Counted from the first letter of the stretch, positions 1-9,136 are shown. The stretch is DNA of 64,000 nucleotides from Bradyrhizobium sp. NDS-1 (GCF_032918005.1 NZ_CP136628.1:3085501-3149500); one strand, 5' to 3'. Notes: generated from the letters alone by a model not told the origin. Translations and numbers: made by a program.

Positions 1-1601
1 GGCCAGTCGTAGCGGGTGAGCCGCCGCGCATCGCCTTCCGACAGACGCAGGTTGGATTTCAACGCCTTGCTCTCGCGCGTCAAAAAATGCTGGGCGAGCA
101 GGGGGATGTCCTCGCGCCGTTCGCGCAGAGGCACCGTCTCGATCGGGAATACGTTGAGGCGGAAATAGAGGTCCTCGCGAAAGCGACCGCGCTGGACCTC
201 CTGCTTGAGGTCGCGGTTGGTCGCGGCGATGACGCGGACGTCGACGGCGCGCGTGCGTTCCTGGCCGACGCGCTCGAAATTGCCCTCCTGCAGCACGCGC
301 AGCAGCTTGCCCTGTAATTCGAGCGGAATTTCGCCGACCTCGTCGAGGAACAGCGTGCCGCCGTCGGCGAGCTCGAACCGGCCGATGCGGTCGCGCGTTG
401 CGCCGGTGAAGGCGCCGCGGACATGGCCGAAGAACTCGCTCTCGAACAATTCCCGCGGGATCGCCGCGCAGTTGACGCGGATCAGCGGCCGGTCGCTGCG
501 GGTGGAATCCTCGTGGATGGCGCGCGCGATCAGCTCCTTGCCGGTACCGGACTCCCCGGTGATCATCACCGCCGCCGTGGTCGGCGCCACCAGCTTGACC
601 TGGCGCAGCGTCTTCTGGATCGCCTCGCTTCCACCGATGATGCCGCGCGGATTGGTCTCGATGCGGATTTCCTCCTGAAGATAGGCATTCTCAAGTTCGA
701 GCCGCTCGCGCAGGCGGTCGACCTCTGCTAGCGCGGCATGCAGCTTCTCGTCGGCCTCGCGCCGCTGGCTGACATCGCGAAACACGACCACGGCGCCGAC
801 CACGACGCCGCGGTCGCGGATCGGCGTGGACGTGTATTCGACCCACGCCGGAGAACCGTCCTTTCGCCAGAATACTTCGCCGTCGACCTGGTGCACGGCG
901 CCGTCGCGGAACGCCGCGTAGATCGGGCAATCATGGTTGTGATAGTGCCGGCCGTCGTGGTGAGTGTGGTGCACGATCGGATGGATCTCCTTGCCGACCA
1001 GCTCCTCGGCGGTCCAGCCCAGCATGCGTTCGGCCGCGGGATTCACGAAGGTGGTCTTGCCCTCGGCATTGACGCCATAGATGCCTTCGCCGGCGGCGCG
1101 CAGAATCAGCTGGTTCTCGCGCTCGATGTCCTGGAACACGCGCTCGACCCGCTGCCAGGTCGCGATCCCACCTCGCATGTGGTCCTCGGCGGCGGCATCG
1201 ACATTGCGGCGGCGGCGCGCCTCGAGATCGGTGAGGACGAGCAGCACCAGGGTACGGTCGCCGTGGCTGACGAGGCAACCTGACGTTTCGAGCCGGAGCT
1301 CCTGGCCAGTGGCGTACCGAGGGGCCAGCGCCGTGGTCCAGTAGGCGCCCTTGTGCAGCACGGCCTGGGTGAACACGGTGAGTGCGGGAAGCTGGCCGTT
1401 GTGAAGCGTGCTGGCCTTGGTCTGCCGCAACAGGGCTCGGTCGTAGCCGAGCAGGGAGCAGGCGGCCGGATTGGCATCGATGATCTGGTCGCCGTAGGGG
1501 TCGACCAGCAGCGTCGCCTCGACGGAGGACTCGAAGGCCGCAATTCGTGGGTCGATGGTCCGGGCCGCGTCGTCGTGGCCAGGCATTGGCGTCGTTGCCA
1601 T
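1..1601 (-). CDS. PAS-domain sigma-54-dependent transcriptional activator (3' end outside window)
   Basis: Reading down from an ATG at 1601, one frame stays open for 533 codons and runs off the left edge. The N-terminal third has two PAS-like sensor regions (about residues 15-130 and 150-270; the second has a typical E-x-[10 protein letters not shown] core). A short coiled coil follows, then a sigma-54 AAA+ domain with Walker A GESGTGKE, the sigma-54 contact loop GAFTGA, and Walker [12 protein letters not shown]. The Fis-type HTH expected at the C-terminus lies outside the window. The gene diverges from the cyanate operon, whose promoter has a sigma-54 signature. The inference is that this protein senses a small ligand or redox state through PAS and activates that operon. 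Domain call is firm; target and ligand are inferred. Confidence 0.9.
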   Translation of the reverse strand, partial: MATTPMPGHDDAARTIDPRIAAFESSVEATLLVDPYGDQIIDANPAACSLLGYDRALLRQTKASTLHNGQLPALTVFTQAVLHKGAYWTTALAPRYATGQELRLETSGCLVSHGDRTLVLLVLTDLEARRRRNVDAAAEDHMRGGIATWQRVERVFQDIERENQLILRAAGEGIYGVNAEGKTTFVNPAAERMLGWTAEELVGKEIHPIVHHTHHDGRHYHNHDCPIYAAFRDGAVHQVDGEVFWRKDGSPAWVEYTSTPIRDRGVVVGAVVVFRDVSQRREADEKLHAALAEVDRLRERLELENAYLQEEIRIETNPRGIIGGSEAIQKTLRQVKLVAPTTAAVMITGESGTGKELIARAIHEDSTRSDRPLIRVNCAAIPRELFESEFFGHVRGAFTGATRDRIGRFELADGGTLFLDEVGEIPLELQGKLLRVLQEGNFERVGQERTRAVDVRVIAATNRDLKQEVQRGRFREDLYFRLNVFPIETVPLRERREDIPLLAQHFLTRESKALKSNLRLSEGDARRLTRYDW

Positions 1602-1602
1602 T

Positions 1603-1653
1603 GCGAAATCTCGTAATTCGGCTACGAATTTTCGTATATCACGATTTTTCGTA
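1603..1653. promoter_or_regulatory. Repeated upstream activator-type sites in the activator/cyanate-operon intergenic region
   Basis: Two 13-base elements differ by one base: ACGAATTTTCGTA (1624-1636) and ACGATTTTTCGTA (1641-1653). A third, weaker copy GCGAAATCTCGTA (1603-1615) matches 10 of 13 bases. The middle one extends to the dyad TACGAA-TT-TTCGTA (1623-1636). They lie about 60-110 bases upstream of the -24 box, the usual distance for enhancer sites of sigma-54 activators. They also touch the activator's own start codon, so autoregulation is possible. The sequence match is direct; binding is inferred. Confidence 0.65.
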
Positions 1654-1711
1654 GCGACCAAGCTTCACTGAAAGCGTTGCGTCATCAATGCCGTGGACGG
1701 CAGAGCCGCCG

Positions 1712-1726
1712 TGGCATGCTCCTTGC
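1712..1726 (+). promoter_or_regulatory. Sigma-54 (-24/-12) promoter of the cyanate operon
   Basis: TGGCAT, five bases, then TTGC. This is the TGGCAC-N5-TTGC consensus with one change, and the GG and GC doublets are correctly spaced. It ends about 35 bases before the ATG of the first transport gene and points into the operon. Confidence 0.75.
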
Positions 1727-1760
1727 GTAATTCCTCCTGCAACGACGCGCAGGAGGTCCG

Positions 1761-3143
1761 ATGTCCACGTTCGACAATCCGTTCGATCCCAACCGCAACC
1801 TCCGTGATGGCTGCGCCTGTGGCCAGCATCGCTCGGCAGCCGAGCACGAGCAGGCGACCACGGCGCTTCGCTGCGAGCCGGCCGAGAGCGAGGACAAACG
1901 CTACGAGGGCGTCGTTGCCTCCGCCGTCATGCGCGCGATGTTTCCGCAGGACGTGGCGCGGCGCGCCTTCCTGAAATCGGTTGGTGCCTCCACCGCGCTT
2001 GCGGCGCTCTCGCAGTTCTTCCCGCTGAAGACGGCGACCGAAATCTTTGCGCAAGGAGGCGCGCCCGAGAAGAAGGACCTCAAGGTCGGCTTCATCCCGA
2101 TCACCTGCGCCACGCCGATCATCATGGCGGCGCCGATGGGTTTCTATTCGAAGCACGGCCTCAATGTCGAAGTGGTCAAGACCGCCGGCTGGGCGGTGAT
2201 CCGCGACAAGACCATCAACAAGGAATACGACGCGGCGCACATGCTGGCGCCGATGCCGATCGCGATCTCGCTCGGGCTCGGCGCCAACGCCATTCCGTTT
2301 GCGGTGCCTGCGATCGAGAACATCAACGGGCAGGGCATCGTGCTGGCGGCCAAGCACAAGGACAAGCGCGATCCCAAGGACTGGAAGGGAATGAAGTTCG
2401 CGATTCCCTTCGACTATTCCATGCACAATTACCTGCTGCGCTATTATCTCGCCGAGCACGGTCTCGACCCCGATACCGACGTGCAGCTGCGCTCGGTGCC
2501 GCCGCCGGAGATGGTCGCGAATTTGCGCGCCGACAACATCGACGGCTTCCTCGCGCCCGACAACATTTGCCAGCGCGCGATCTATGACGGCGTCGGCTTC
2601 ATGCACCTGTTGTCGAAGGAGATCTGGGACGGCCACCCCTGTTGCAGCTTCGCCGCCAGCCGCGAGTTCATCACGACGGCGCCGAACAGCTTTGCCGCGC
2701 TGACGCGCGCCATCGTCGATGCCACCGCCTACGCCTCCAAGGCGGAGAACCGCAAGCAGATCGCGGAAGCGATCGCGCCGGCCAATTACATCAACGCGCC
2801 GGTCACGGTGCTGGAGCAAGTCCTGACAGGCACTTATGCCGATGGCCTCGGCGGAGTGAAGACGGACGCCAAGCGCGTCGATTTCGATCCGTTCCCCTGG
2901 CAGTCATTTGCGGTGTGGATGCTGACGCAAATGAAGCGCTGGGGCCAGATCAAGGGCGACGTCGACTACAAGGGCGTCGCCGAGCAGGTGTATCTGGCCA
3001 CCGACACCAAGAAGCTGATGACCGACATGGGCCTGTCGCCGCCGGCGAGCAGCTACAAATCGTTTGCGGTGATGGGCAAGAACTTCGATCCGGCCAAGCC
3101 GGAGGATTATATCGCGAGCTTCAAGATCAGGAAGTCGTCGTGA
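1761..3143 (+). CDS. NrtA/CmpA-family ABC transporter substrate-binding protein (probable cyanate uptake)
   Basis: 460 residues of the nitrate/bicarbonate/cyanate binding-protein family (NrtA, CmpA, CynA). A twin-arginine signal (RRAFLK at residues 67-72, then a hydrophobic stretch to about 87) sits behind a 60-residue leader with Cys18, Cys20 and Cys38. The mature part begins near DLKVGFIPITCATPI, typical of the family fold. A strong AGGAGG precedes the ATG. It is the first gene of an operon with permease, ATPase and cyanase, so cyanate is the likeliest substrate. Nitrate or another small anion cannot be excluded from family membership alone. Confidence 0.88.
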   Translation: MSTFDNPFDPNRNLRDGCACGQHRSAAEHEQATTALRCEPAESEDKRYEGVVASAVMRAMFPQDVARRAFLKSVGASTALAALSQFFPLKTATEIFAQGGAPEKKDLKVGFIPITCATPIIMAAPMGFYSKHGLNVEVVKTAGWAVIRDKTINKEYDAAHMLAPMPIAISLGLGANAIPFAVPAIENINGQGIVLAAKHKDKRDPKDWKGMKFAIPFDYSMHNYLLRYYLAEHGLDPDTDVQLRSVPPPEMVANLRADNIDGFLAPDNICQRAIYDGVGFMHLLSKEIWDGHPCCSFAASREFITTAPNSFAALTRAIVDATAYASKAENRKQIAEAIAPANYINAPVTVLEQVLTGTYADGLGGVKTDAKRVDFDPFPWQSFAVWMLTQMKRWGQIKGDVDYKGVAEQVYLATDTKKLMTDMGLSPPASSYKSFAVMGKNFDPAKPEDYIASFKIRKSS

Positions 3144-3157
3144 TGGTGAGCTCTCTC

Positions 3158-3272
3158 GTGTCCCGGACGCGATGCAGCACGCAGTGGTACATCGCTGAGC
3201 CGGGATCCAGTGTGGCCGCATGGGTCCCGGTTCTGCGTCGCACCGCTTTGCGCTGCGCCGCGCCCGGGACAC
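3158..3272. repeat. Interspersed palindromic repeat inside the cyanate operon
   Basis: An imperfect palindrome of about 115 bases. It opens with GTGTCCCGGACGCG and closes with CGCGCCCGGGACAC. It fills the 148-base gap between the binding-protein and permease genes. Elements of this look are common between genes in bradyrhizobia. In the transcript it would fold into a large stem-loop. Confidence 0.65.
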
Positions 3273-3291
3273 AGTATCGCTGGTGCGCCAG

Positions 3292-4131
3292 ATGACCTCC
3301 TCCCTCCGCCTCCGCGCCGGTCTCGTCTCGATCGCATTGCTCGCCGCGTTTCTCGGCATCTGGCACCTCGCCACGCGCTCGACCGGCGCAACGACAACGA
3401 TGAGCCCGGAATACGCCAAGCTGATGGGGCTGACGGCCACGCAGGGGAAATCAGCGATGCCCGGGCCGCTCGATGTCGGCGCCAAGCTCTGGGAGCACCT
3501 GAAGCGGCCGTTCTACGACAACGGACCGAACGACAAGGGGCTCGGCATCCAGCTCGCCTATTCCATCGCACGCGTCGGCACCGGCTATCTGCTCGCCGTG
3601 CTGGTCGCGATCCCGCTCGGCTTCCTGATCGGCATGTCGCCGCTGCTCAGCAAGGCGCTCGACCCCTTCATCCAGGTGCTCAAGCCGATCTCGCCGCTGG
3701 CCTGGATGCCGCTTGCGCTCTACACCATCAAGGATTCCTCGATCTCGGCGATCTTCGTGATCTTCATCTGCTCGATCTGGCCGATGCTGCTCAACACCGT
3801 GTTCGGCGTTGCCAGCGTGCGCAAGGAATGGATCAACGTCGCGCGGACGCTCGAGGTCAGCACCGTCAGGCGCGCCTTCACCGTGATCCTCCCCGCTGCG
3901 GCGCCGACGATCCTGACCGGCATGCGCATCTCGATCGGCATCGCCTGGCTCGTCATTGTCGCCGCCGAGATGCTCGTCGGCGGCACCGGCATCGGCTACT
4001 TCGTCTGGAACGAGTGGAATAATTTGTCGATCACCAATGTCATCATCGCGATCCTGCTGATCGGGGTCGTCGGCATGCTGCTCGACCAGATCCTGGCGCG
4101 GTTCACGCGCATGGTCACGTTTCCGGAGTAG
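3292..4131 (+). CDS. ABC transporter permease of the NrtB/CmpB type
   Basis: 279 residues with an N-terminal helix and about five further membrane segments. It carries the BPD-transporter EAA-type loop region (around WINVARTLEVSTVRRAF), which contacts the ATPase. The ATG at 3292 (MTSSLRL) was chosen because the upstream in-frame codons are encoded by the palindromic repeat. It would form the membrane channel for the binding protein encoded upstream. The ATPase gene starts 4 bases after its stop. Confidence 0.88.
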   Translation: MTSSLRLRAGLVSIALLAAFLGIWHLATRSTGATTTMSPEYAKLMGLTATQGKSAMPGPLDVGAKLWEHLKRPFYDNGPNDKGLGIQLAYSIARVGTGYLLAVLVAIPLGFLIGMSPLLSKALDPFIQVLKPISPLAWMPLALYTIKDSSISAIFVIFICSIWPMLLNTVFGVASVRKEWINVARTLEVSTVRRAFTVILPAAAPTILTGMRISIGIAWLVIVAAEMLVGGTGIGYFVWNEWNNLSITNVIIAILLIGVVGMLLDQILARFTRMVTFPE

Positions 4132-4135
4132 GGGC

Positions 4136-5059
4136 ATGACCGACAAGTTCATCTCCATCGAAGCCATCGCGAAGCGCTATCCTGGCGCCGGAGGGGCCAC
4201 GACCACCATCTTCGAGAATCTGTGGCTGTCGATGGCCCGCGGCGAGTTCGCTTGCGTGATTGGCCATTCCGGCTGCGGCAAGACCACGGTGCTCAACATC
4301 CTTGCCGGCCTCGACGCGCCGAGCGAGGGCGCCGTGATCGTCGACGGGCAGGCGATCTCGGGCACCAGCCTCGACCGCGCCGTGATCTTCCAGAGCCACG
4401 CGCTGCTGCCCTGGCGCACCGTGCTCGGCAACGTCGGCTATGCCGTGAGCTCGAAATGGCGGAGCTGGGACCGCGCCAAAGTGAGGGCGCATGCCCAGAC
4501 CTTCATCGATCTCGTCGGGCTGACCGGCTCCGAGCACAAGCGCCCTTCGGAGCTGTCGGGCGGCATGAAGCAGCGCGTCGGTATCGCGCGGGCGCTGTCG
4601 ATCACGCCGAAGATGATGCTGATGGACGAGCCGTTCTCGGCGCTGGATGCATTGACGCGCGGCACGCTGCAGGACGAGGTCCGGCGCATTTGCCTGGAGA
4701 CCGGGCAGACCGCATTCATGATCACCCACGACGTCGACGAGGCGATCTATCTCGCCGACAAGATCTTTCTGATGACCAATGGGCCCGGCGCGGTGCTCGC
4801 AGAGGTGGTCGAGAACCCGCTGCCGCGGGATCGCGGCCGCACCGATCTGCACCGCCATCCGCTCTACTACGCGCTGCGCAACCACATCATCGATTTTCTG
4901 GTGACGCGAAGCAAGACGTTTACCGCCGAGACGCCCGGTCACGATCCACGCAATGTGCCGCTGGTGCATATCGGCAAGCCCGGACTGACGGTTGCCTCCG
5001 GTGGTGACGAGCAGCGCCAGACCTGGATTCCCGGGACCAGTCCCGGACTGACTGCCTGA
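4136..5059 (+). CDS. ABC transporter ATP-binding protein of the NrtD/CmpD type
   Basis: 307 residues. Walker A GHSGCGKTT, Q-loop FQSHALLPW, signature LSGGMKQR and Walker B MLMDEPFSALD are all present. It energises the upstream permease. The protein is about 40 residues longer than usual for this group. The last 13 codons (ending WIPGTSPGLTA) come from a stretch, TTCCCGGGACCAGTCCCGGA, that looks like a fragment of an interspersed repeat, so the tail may be recent and dispensable. cynS follows after 15 bases. Confidence 0.9.
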   Translation: MTDKFISIEAIAKRYPGAGGATTTIFENLWLSMARGEFACVIGHSGCGKTTVLNILAGLDAPSEGAVIVDGQAISGTSLDRAVIFQSHALLPWRTVLGNVGYAVSSKWRSWDRAKVRAHAQTFIDLVGLTGSEHKRPSELSGGMKQRVGIARALSITPKMMLMDEPFSALDALTRGTLQDEVRRICLETGQTAFMITHDVDEAIYLADKIFLMTNGPGAVLAEVVENPLPRDRGRTDLHRHPLYYALRNHIIDFLVTRSKTFTAETPGHDPRNVPLVHIGKPGLTVASGGDEQRQTWIPGTSPGLTA

Positions 5060-5074
5060 AACGGAGACCCTGAC

Positions 5075-5563
5075 ATGAAACGCGAAGACCTCACCGAGAA
5101 GCTGCTCGACATCAAGCGCGAGAAGGGATGGAGCTGGAAGCACGTCTGCGAGAAGATCGGCGGCTATTCCGAGGTGCTGATCGTCGGTGCGATCATGGGC
5201 CAGATGAAGCTGACGAAGCCGCAGGCCGCCAATGCCGGCGAGTTGTTCGGCCTGTCGAAGGCGGAAGTCGCGATGCTCAACGAGGTGCCGATGCGCGGCA
5301 CCGGCACGCCGATGCCGCCGACCGATCCCCTGATCTACCGCTTCTACGAGATGGTGATGGTGAACGGTCCGGCCTGGAAGGCGCTGATCGAGGAGGAGTT
5401 CGGCGACGGCATCATGTCGGCGATCGACTTCGACATGGGAATCGAGCGCGTCGCCAACCCGAAGGGCGATCGCGTCAAGATCACCATGAGCGGCAAATTC
5501 CTGCCCTACAAATATTACGGCGCCAGCGGCAACGTGCCGGAATACGGCTTCAGGGAGGAGTGA
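5075..5563 (+). CDS. cynS: Cyanate hydratase (cyanase)
   Basis: 162 residues, close to the 156 of E. coli cyanase. It catalyses the bicarbonate-dependent breakdown of cyanate to CO2 and ammonia (via carbamate). Arg89, Glu92 and Ser115 have the same spacing as the E. coli catalytic residues Arg96, Glu99 and Ser122, and the N-terminal helix-turn-helix-like fold is visible. It is last in the operon, so imported cyanate is turned into usable nitrogen in the cytoplasm. The 3' end overlaps the convergent next gene by 14 bases. Confidence 0.96.
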   Translation: MKREDLTEKLLDIKREKGWSWKHVCEKIGGYSEVLIVGAIMGQMKLTKPQAANAGELFGLSKAEVAMLNEVPMRGTGTPMPPTDPLIYRFYEMVMVNGPAWKALIEEEFGDGIMSAIDFDMGIERVANPKGDRVKITMSGKFLPYKYYGASGNVPEYGFREE

Positions 5564-6377
5564 CCGCGGCGAAGGCCTCGCGCAGCGCGCCGACCGGAGC
5601 CATCTCGCGAACATAGGTGAAGGAGCCCTTGTCCTTCATCTCACGCGCGCAGTTCAGGAACGCCGCGAGCGCGTAGCGCGACATGGCGCCGCCGACGCTG
5701 ATGCGCTTGACGCCGGCGGCGGACAATTGCGCCGTTGTCAGCGTCGGGTCGGCAAAGCCCATCACGTGGTTGAACGGCTTACTGATCGAGGAGACGACGG
5801 TCCGGATCGTGGCGAGATCGTACAGGCCGGGCGCATACAGGACGTCGGCGCCCGCGGCCTCGAAGGCCTGCAGGCGGCGAACCGTGTCGTCGATGTCCTT
5901 GCGGCCGTGCAGGAAGTTCTCGGCCCGAGCCGTCAGCGTGAACGGAGTTGGCAGCGCACGCGCCACTTCCACAGCGGCCTGGACCCGCTCGACGGCGAGG
6001 GAAAAGTCGTAGATGGGGCGATCGCGGTCGCCGCTGAAATCCTCGATCGAGCCGCCGACGGCGCCAGCTTCCGCGGCACGCCGGATGGCTTCGGCCGCAC
6101 GTTTCGGCTCATCGGCCCCGCAATTTTCGAGATCGACGCTCACCGGAAGGTTGGTAGCATCGACGATCTCGCGCGCGTTGGCGAGGATGACATCGAGACT
6201 GACGCCGCTGCTGCCGAGCATGTTGGCAACTCCGAGGCTCGTCGTCGCGAGGGCCTCGAATCCCATTGCTGCGAGCAGCTTGGCCGTACCGGCATCCCAT
6301 GGATTGGGAATGACGAAGGCGCCAGGCCGCTCGTGCAGCGCGCGGAACGCCGTCGCCTTGTCCAATTGGCTCGTCAT
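5550..6377 (-). CDS. Isocitrate lyase / PEP mutase family protein
   Basis: 275 residues of the ICL/PEP-mutase TIM-barrel superfamily (oxaloacetate decarboxylase-like or 2-methylisocitrate lyase-like). The N-terminal strand FVIPNPWDAGTAKLLA and the acidic metal site around VSVDLENCGADE are characteristic. The start MTSQLDKA was preferred over upstream frames, which are Arg-rich and not conserved-looking. It diverges from a LysR regulator, probably its controller. The exact 2-oxo or phosphonate substrate is not readable from sequence. Confidence 0.85.
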   Translation of the reverse strand: MTSQLDKATAFRALHERPGAFVIPNPWDAGTAKLLAAMGFEALATTSLGVANMLGSSGVSLDVILANAREIVDATNLPVSVDLENCGADEPKRAAEAIRRAAEAGAVGGSIEDFSGDRDRPIYDFSLAVERVQAAVEVARALPTPFTLTARAENFLHGRKDIDDTVRRLQAFEAAGADVLYAPGLYDLATIRTVVSSISKPFNHVMGFADPTLTTAQLSAAGVKRISVGGAMSRYALAAFLNCAREMKDKGSFTYVREMAPVGALREAFAAVTPP

Positions 6378-6431
6378 GGCTCGTCTCCGTGTTGTCCGTC
6401 GATGCAGCCTTAGGAGCATTTTCGCCATCCG

Positions 6432-6441
6432 ACAAATTTGT
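6432..6441. promoter_or_regulatory. Perfect 10-base palindrome between the ICL-family and LysR genes
   Basis: ACAAATTTGT is a perfect AT-rich dyad in the 104-base divergent intergenic region. LysR proteins bind such T-N11-A-type dyads, so it is a plausible operator for the adjacent regulator. Confidence 0.45.
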
Positions 6442-6481
6442 TATTCTTGCAAAGGACATCAGTTTTTTGCATGAGGTCGCG

Positions 6482-7456
6482 ATGGACAGTGACGCCCTCA
6501 ACACCTTCCTGACGGTTCATCGCAGGGGCGGGATCTCGAATGCCGCGAAATTCCTGCACCGCTCGCAGCCGGCGATTTCGCGCCGCATTGCGCTGCTTGA
6601 GCAGGAGCTTGGCGTGCCCCTGTTCGAGCGGGCGGCGGGCCGCACCCGGCTCAGCGATGCCGGGCGCGTGCTGATCCCCTATGCCGAGCGGGCGGTCGCC
6701 GCGGCGCAGGACGCCGAACAGGCCATACGCGCTTTGACCAAGCAGAATGCGGGGCCGGTTTCGTTGGCGGTGACCGGCACGCTCGCCGATGGCCGGCTGT
6801 CGACCATCATGAAGCGGTTTGCCAGGGAATATCCCGCCGTCACGCTAACCTTGCGGACGGCGACCAGCGCGGAGGTCAGCGATCTCATCCGGCGCGGCGA
6901 GGCCACGATCGGCCTGCGCTACAACGTCGACCGCGCCGGCGATCTCGCCTGCGAGCTGGTGCTGACCGAGGCGTTACAGGTCGTTTGTGCGCCCGAACAT
7001 CCGCTGGCCGGCAAGCGGGTGAAGCGGCTCGCCGAGCTTCGCGGTGAACGCTGGATCGCATTCCCGGAAACGCGCGGCCGCCGCGAGATCGCCGCAGCCC
7101 ATGTGTTCGCTCTGTTTCTCACGCAAGGGCTCGGCGAGGTCGAATGGACGGCAGTCGACAGCCTCACCGCGCGGAAGCGCCTCGTGGAGGCCGGCTTCGG
7201 TCTCGCGCTATTGGCGAGAAGCCATGTGGCAGAGGAGTTGCGCGCGGCATCGATCGCGACGATCATCGTCGGCGATCTTGCCGCGGATCAGGACACCGTC
7301 CTCGTGACCCGTCGCGACGGCTTTCTGAGCGCTGCCGCCGAGCGCCTGCTCGACACCATCCGCCGCAACTATGCCGGGCGGCATGTCTCGGTCTCAAAGT
7401 ACGCCAGAAAAAGATCGCCGGCGCGCAAGGTTGTTGCGCGCCGGCGGCTCGTCTGA
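6482..7456 (+). CDS. LysR-family transcriptional regulator
   Basis: 324 residues from the ATG at 6482. The N-terminal winged HTH (LNTFLTVHRRGGISNAAKFL ... SQPAISRRIALLEQELG) is followed by a LysR substrate-binding domain from about residue 90. The C-terminus ends in a basic Arg/Lys-rich tail (ARKRSPARKVVARRR), unusual for the family and perhaps an added DNA contact. Divergent placement suggests it controls the ICL-family gene. The inducer is unknown. Confidence 0.9.
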   Translation: MDSDALNTFLTVHRRGGISNAAKFLHRSQPAISRRIALLEQELGVPLFERAAGRTRLSDAGRVLIPYAERAVAAAQDAEQAIRALTKQNAGPVSLAVTGTLADGRLSTIMKRFAREYPAVTLTLRTATSAEVSDLIRRGEATIGLRYNVDRAGDLACELVLTEALQVVCAPEHPLAGKRVKRLAELRGERWIAFPETRGRREIAAAHVFALFLTQGLGEVEWTAVDSLTARKRLVEAGFGLALLARSHVAEELRAASIATIIVGDLAADQDTVLVTRRDGFLSAAAERLLDTIRRNYAGRHVSVSKYARKRSPARKVVARRRLV

Positions 7457-7461
7457 ATGGA

Positions 7462-7785
7462 TTATTTTCCCGCCTTCACCTCGGCGGCTGCCACCGCGAG
7501 CAGCTCGCTCATCTTGGCGCGAATCGCCTGTTCGGTGACAGCGACGTTCTTGGCGGCAAAATCGGCCGTGAGCTTACGCAGGACGTCGGCATCGCCGGCC
7601 TCCTCGAAATCGGCCGCGACCACCTCCTTGGCATAGGCGGTGGCGGCATCGCCTGACATGCCGAGCTTTTCGGCCGCCCACAGCCCGAGCAGCCGGTTGC
7701 GGCGGGCTTCCGCCTTGAATTTCTGCTCCTCGTCGAGGGCATACTTCTTCTCGAAACCTTCCTGGCGCTTGTCGAACTCGCTCAT
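7462..7785 (-). CDS. DUF1476 protein, ATP synthase zeta-type inhibitor
   Basis: 107 residues, all helical, highly charged, no signal or membrane segment. The N-terminus MSEFDKRQEGFEKKYALDEE is the DUF1476 signature. This family includes the zeta subunit of Paracoccus denitrificans F1FO-ATPase, which blocks ATP hydrolysis by inserting its N-terminus into F1. An upstream in-frame TTG at 7797 is possible, but the ATG gives the family's usual length. It converges on the LysR gene with a 5-base gap. Confidence 0.9.
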   Translation of the reverse strand: MSEFDKRQEGFEKKYALDEEQKFKAEARRNRLLGLWAAEKLGMSGDAATAYAKEVVAADFEEAGDADVLRKLTADFAAKNVAVTEQAIRAKMSELLAVAAAEVKAGK

Positions 7786-8104
7786 GCCTTGTTCCAAATC
7801 CCTCTGAATGGAGCGGGGGCCTTCCGTTGCGACCGCCCGGCTGCATGCCTACATAGATAGCACATATCGGCAAAACAACGGGCCGTTAAGCCGCAGGCGA
7901 GACGGTATAAGTTGGTGCCGGAGGGCCGGATCGATTGTGCTCGGTCAGCCAATCGGATAGGTTGCCTGAAGGCTTGGTTCCCGTTCTGTTTCCAAGGATT
8001 CGAGACGGGTTCCCAGCCGTTCACGGCAGCTCCGCTGTGGGTCGCAGTCCTCGTAACCGGAGCACACCAAATTCATGGATTTCAACAAAACACGGTACAT
8101 CCCA
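7786..8104. other. 319-base intergenic region upstream of purC
   Basis: It separates the divergent zeta-inhibitor and purC genes and should hold promoters for both. I see no convincing riboswitch, repeat or reading frame. There is an in-frame ATG at 8075, ten codons before the chosen purC start, with a GGAG about 12 bases upstream of it. The chosen start at 8105 has no obvious ribosome site. Confidence 0.5.
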
Positions 8105-8872
8105 ATGAGCCGTCGGCGTCGCATTTATGAAGGCAAGGCAAAGGTTCTCTATGAAGGCCCGGAGCCCGGTACCCTGATCCAGCACTTCAAGGACGACGCC
8201 ACCGCGTTCAATGCGAAGAAGCATCAGGTGATCGAGGGCAAGGGTGTCCTCAACAACCGGATCTCGGAGTACCTGTTTCAGCACCTCAACGACATCGGGG
8301 TGCCGACCCACTTCATTCGCCGCCTCAACATGCGCGAGCAGCTGATTCGTGAGGTCGAGATCGTGCCGCTGGAGGTAGTGGTGCGGAACGTCGCTGCCGG
8401 CTCGCTGTCGCAGCGCCTCGGCATCGAGGAGGGCACGCAGCTGCCCCGTTCAATCATCGAATTCTACTACAAGAACGACCAGCTCAACGACCCCATGGTG
8501 TCGGAAGAGCACATCACCGCCTTCGGCTGGGCGACGCCCCAGGAGATCGACGACATCATGGCGCTCGCCATCCGTGTCAACGACTTCCTCACCGGCCTCT
8601 TCCTCGGCATCGGCATCCGCCTCGTCGACTTCAAGATGGAGTGCGGTCGCCTGTTCGAGAATGAGATGATGCGCATCATCGTCGCCGACGAGATCTCGCC
8701 GGATAGCTGCCGTCTGTGGGACATCAAGTCCAACGAGAAGCTCGACAAGGACCGCTTCCGCAGGGATCTCGGCGGCCTGCTCGAGGCCTATACTGAAGTT
8801 GCAAAACGCCTCGGCATCCTCATGGAGAACGAGCGTCCGCAGGGCTCAGGCCCGGTGCTGGTGAAGAGCTGA
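8105..8872 (+). CDS. purC: Phosphoribosylaminoimidazole-succinocarboxamide (SAICAR) synthase
   Basis: 255 residues. It joins CAIR and aspartate with ATP in purine synthesis. The start region [16 protein letters not shown] is the conserved nucleotide-binding strand pair, and VDFKMECGR plus [10 protein letters not shown] are the SAICAR-synthetase signatures. The ATG at 8105 gives the standard length; one at 8075 would add ten residues. purS follows after 11 bases. Confidence 0.96.
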   Translation: MSRRRRIYEGKAKVLYEGPEPGTLIQHFKDDATAFNAKKHQVIEGKGVLNNRISEYLFQHLNDIGVPTHFIRRLNMREQLIREVEIVPLEVVVRNVAAGSLSQRLGIEEGTQLPRSIIEFYYKNDQLNDPMVSEEHITAFGWATPQEIDDIMALAIRVNDFLTGLFLGIGIRLVDFKMECGRLFENEMMRIIVADEISPDSCRLWDIKSNEKLDKDRFRRDLGGLLEAYTEVAKRLGILMENERPQGSGPVLVKS

Positions 8873-8883
8873 GGGGATTTGAC

Positions 8884-9123
8884 GTGAAGGCACGTGTTAC
8901 CGTTACCTTGAAGACGGGCATCCTCGATCCCCAAGGCAAGGCCATCGAAGGCGCACTGAAGTCGCTCGGCGTCGATGGCGTCGCCAGCGTCCGCCAGGGC
9001 AAGGTGTTCGATATCGAGCTCGCCGGCGCCGACAAGGCCAAGGCGGAAGCGGCGCTGAAGGATGCCGCAGACAAGCTGCTGGCGAATACCGTGATCGAGA
9101 ATTATCGGGTTGAGATCGTTTAG
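8884..9123 (+). CDS. purS: FGAM synthase subunit PurS
   Basis: 79 residues with a GTG start. It is the small dimeric subunit that docks PurQ onto the short type of PurL. The pattern KARVTVTLKTGILDPQGKAIEGALKSLG is typical. Its partners lie downstream: purQ (10457) and purL (15619), with unrelated genes between. Confidence 0.95.
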   Translation: MKARVTVTLKTGILDPQGKAIEGALKSLGVDGVASVRQGKVFDIELAGADKAKAEAALKDAADKLLANTVIENYRVEIV

Positions 9124-9136
9124 GCTGTCTCGTAGA

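Noticed and set aside
1665..2819. 384-codon minus-strand frame opposite the binding-protein gene
   Set aside because: Composition is His/Arg/Asp-rich antisense noise; the plus strand has a ribosome site, a Tat signal and family motifs.
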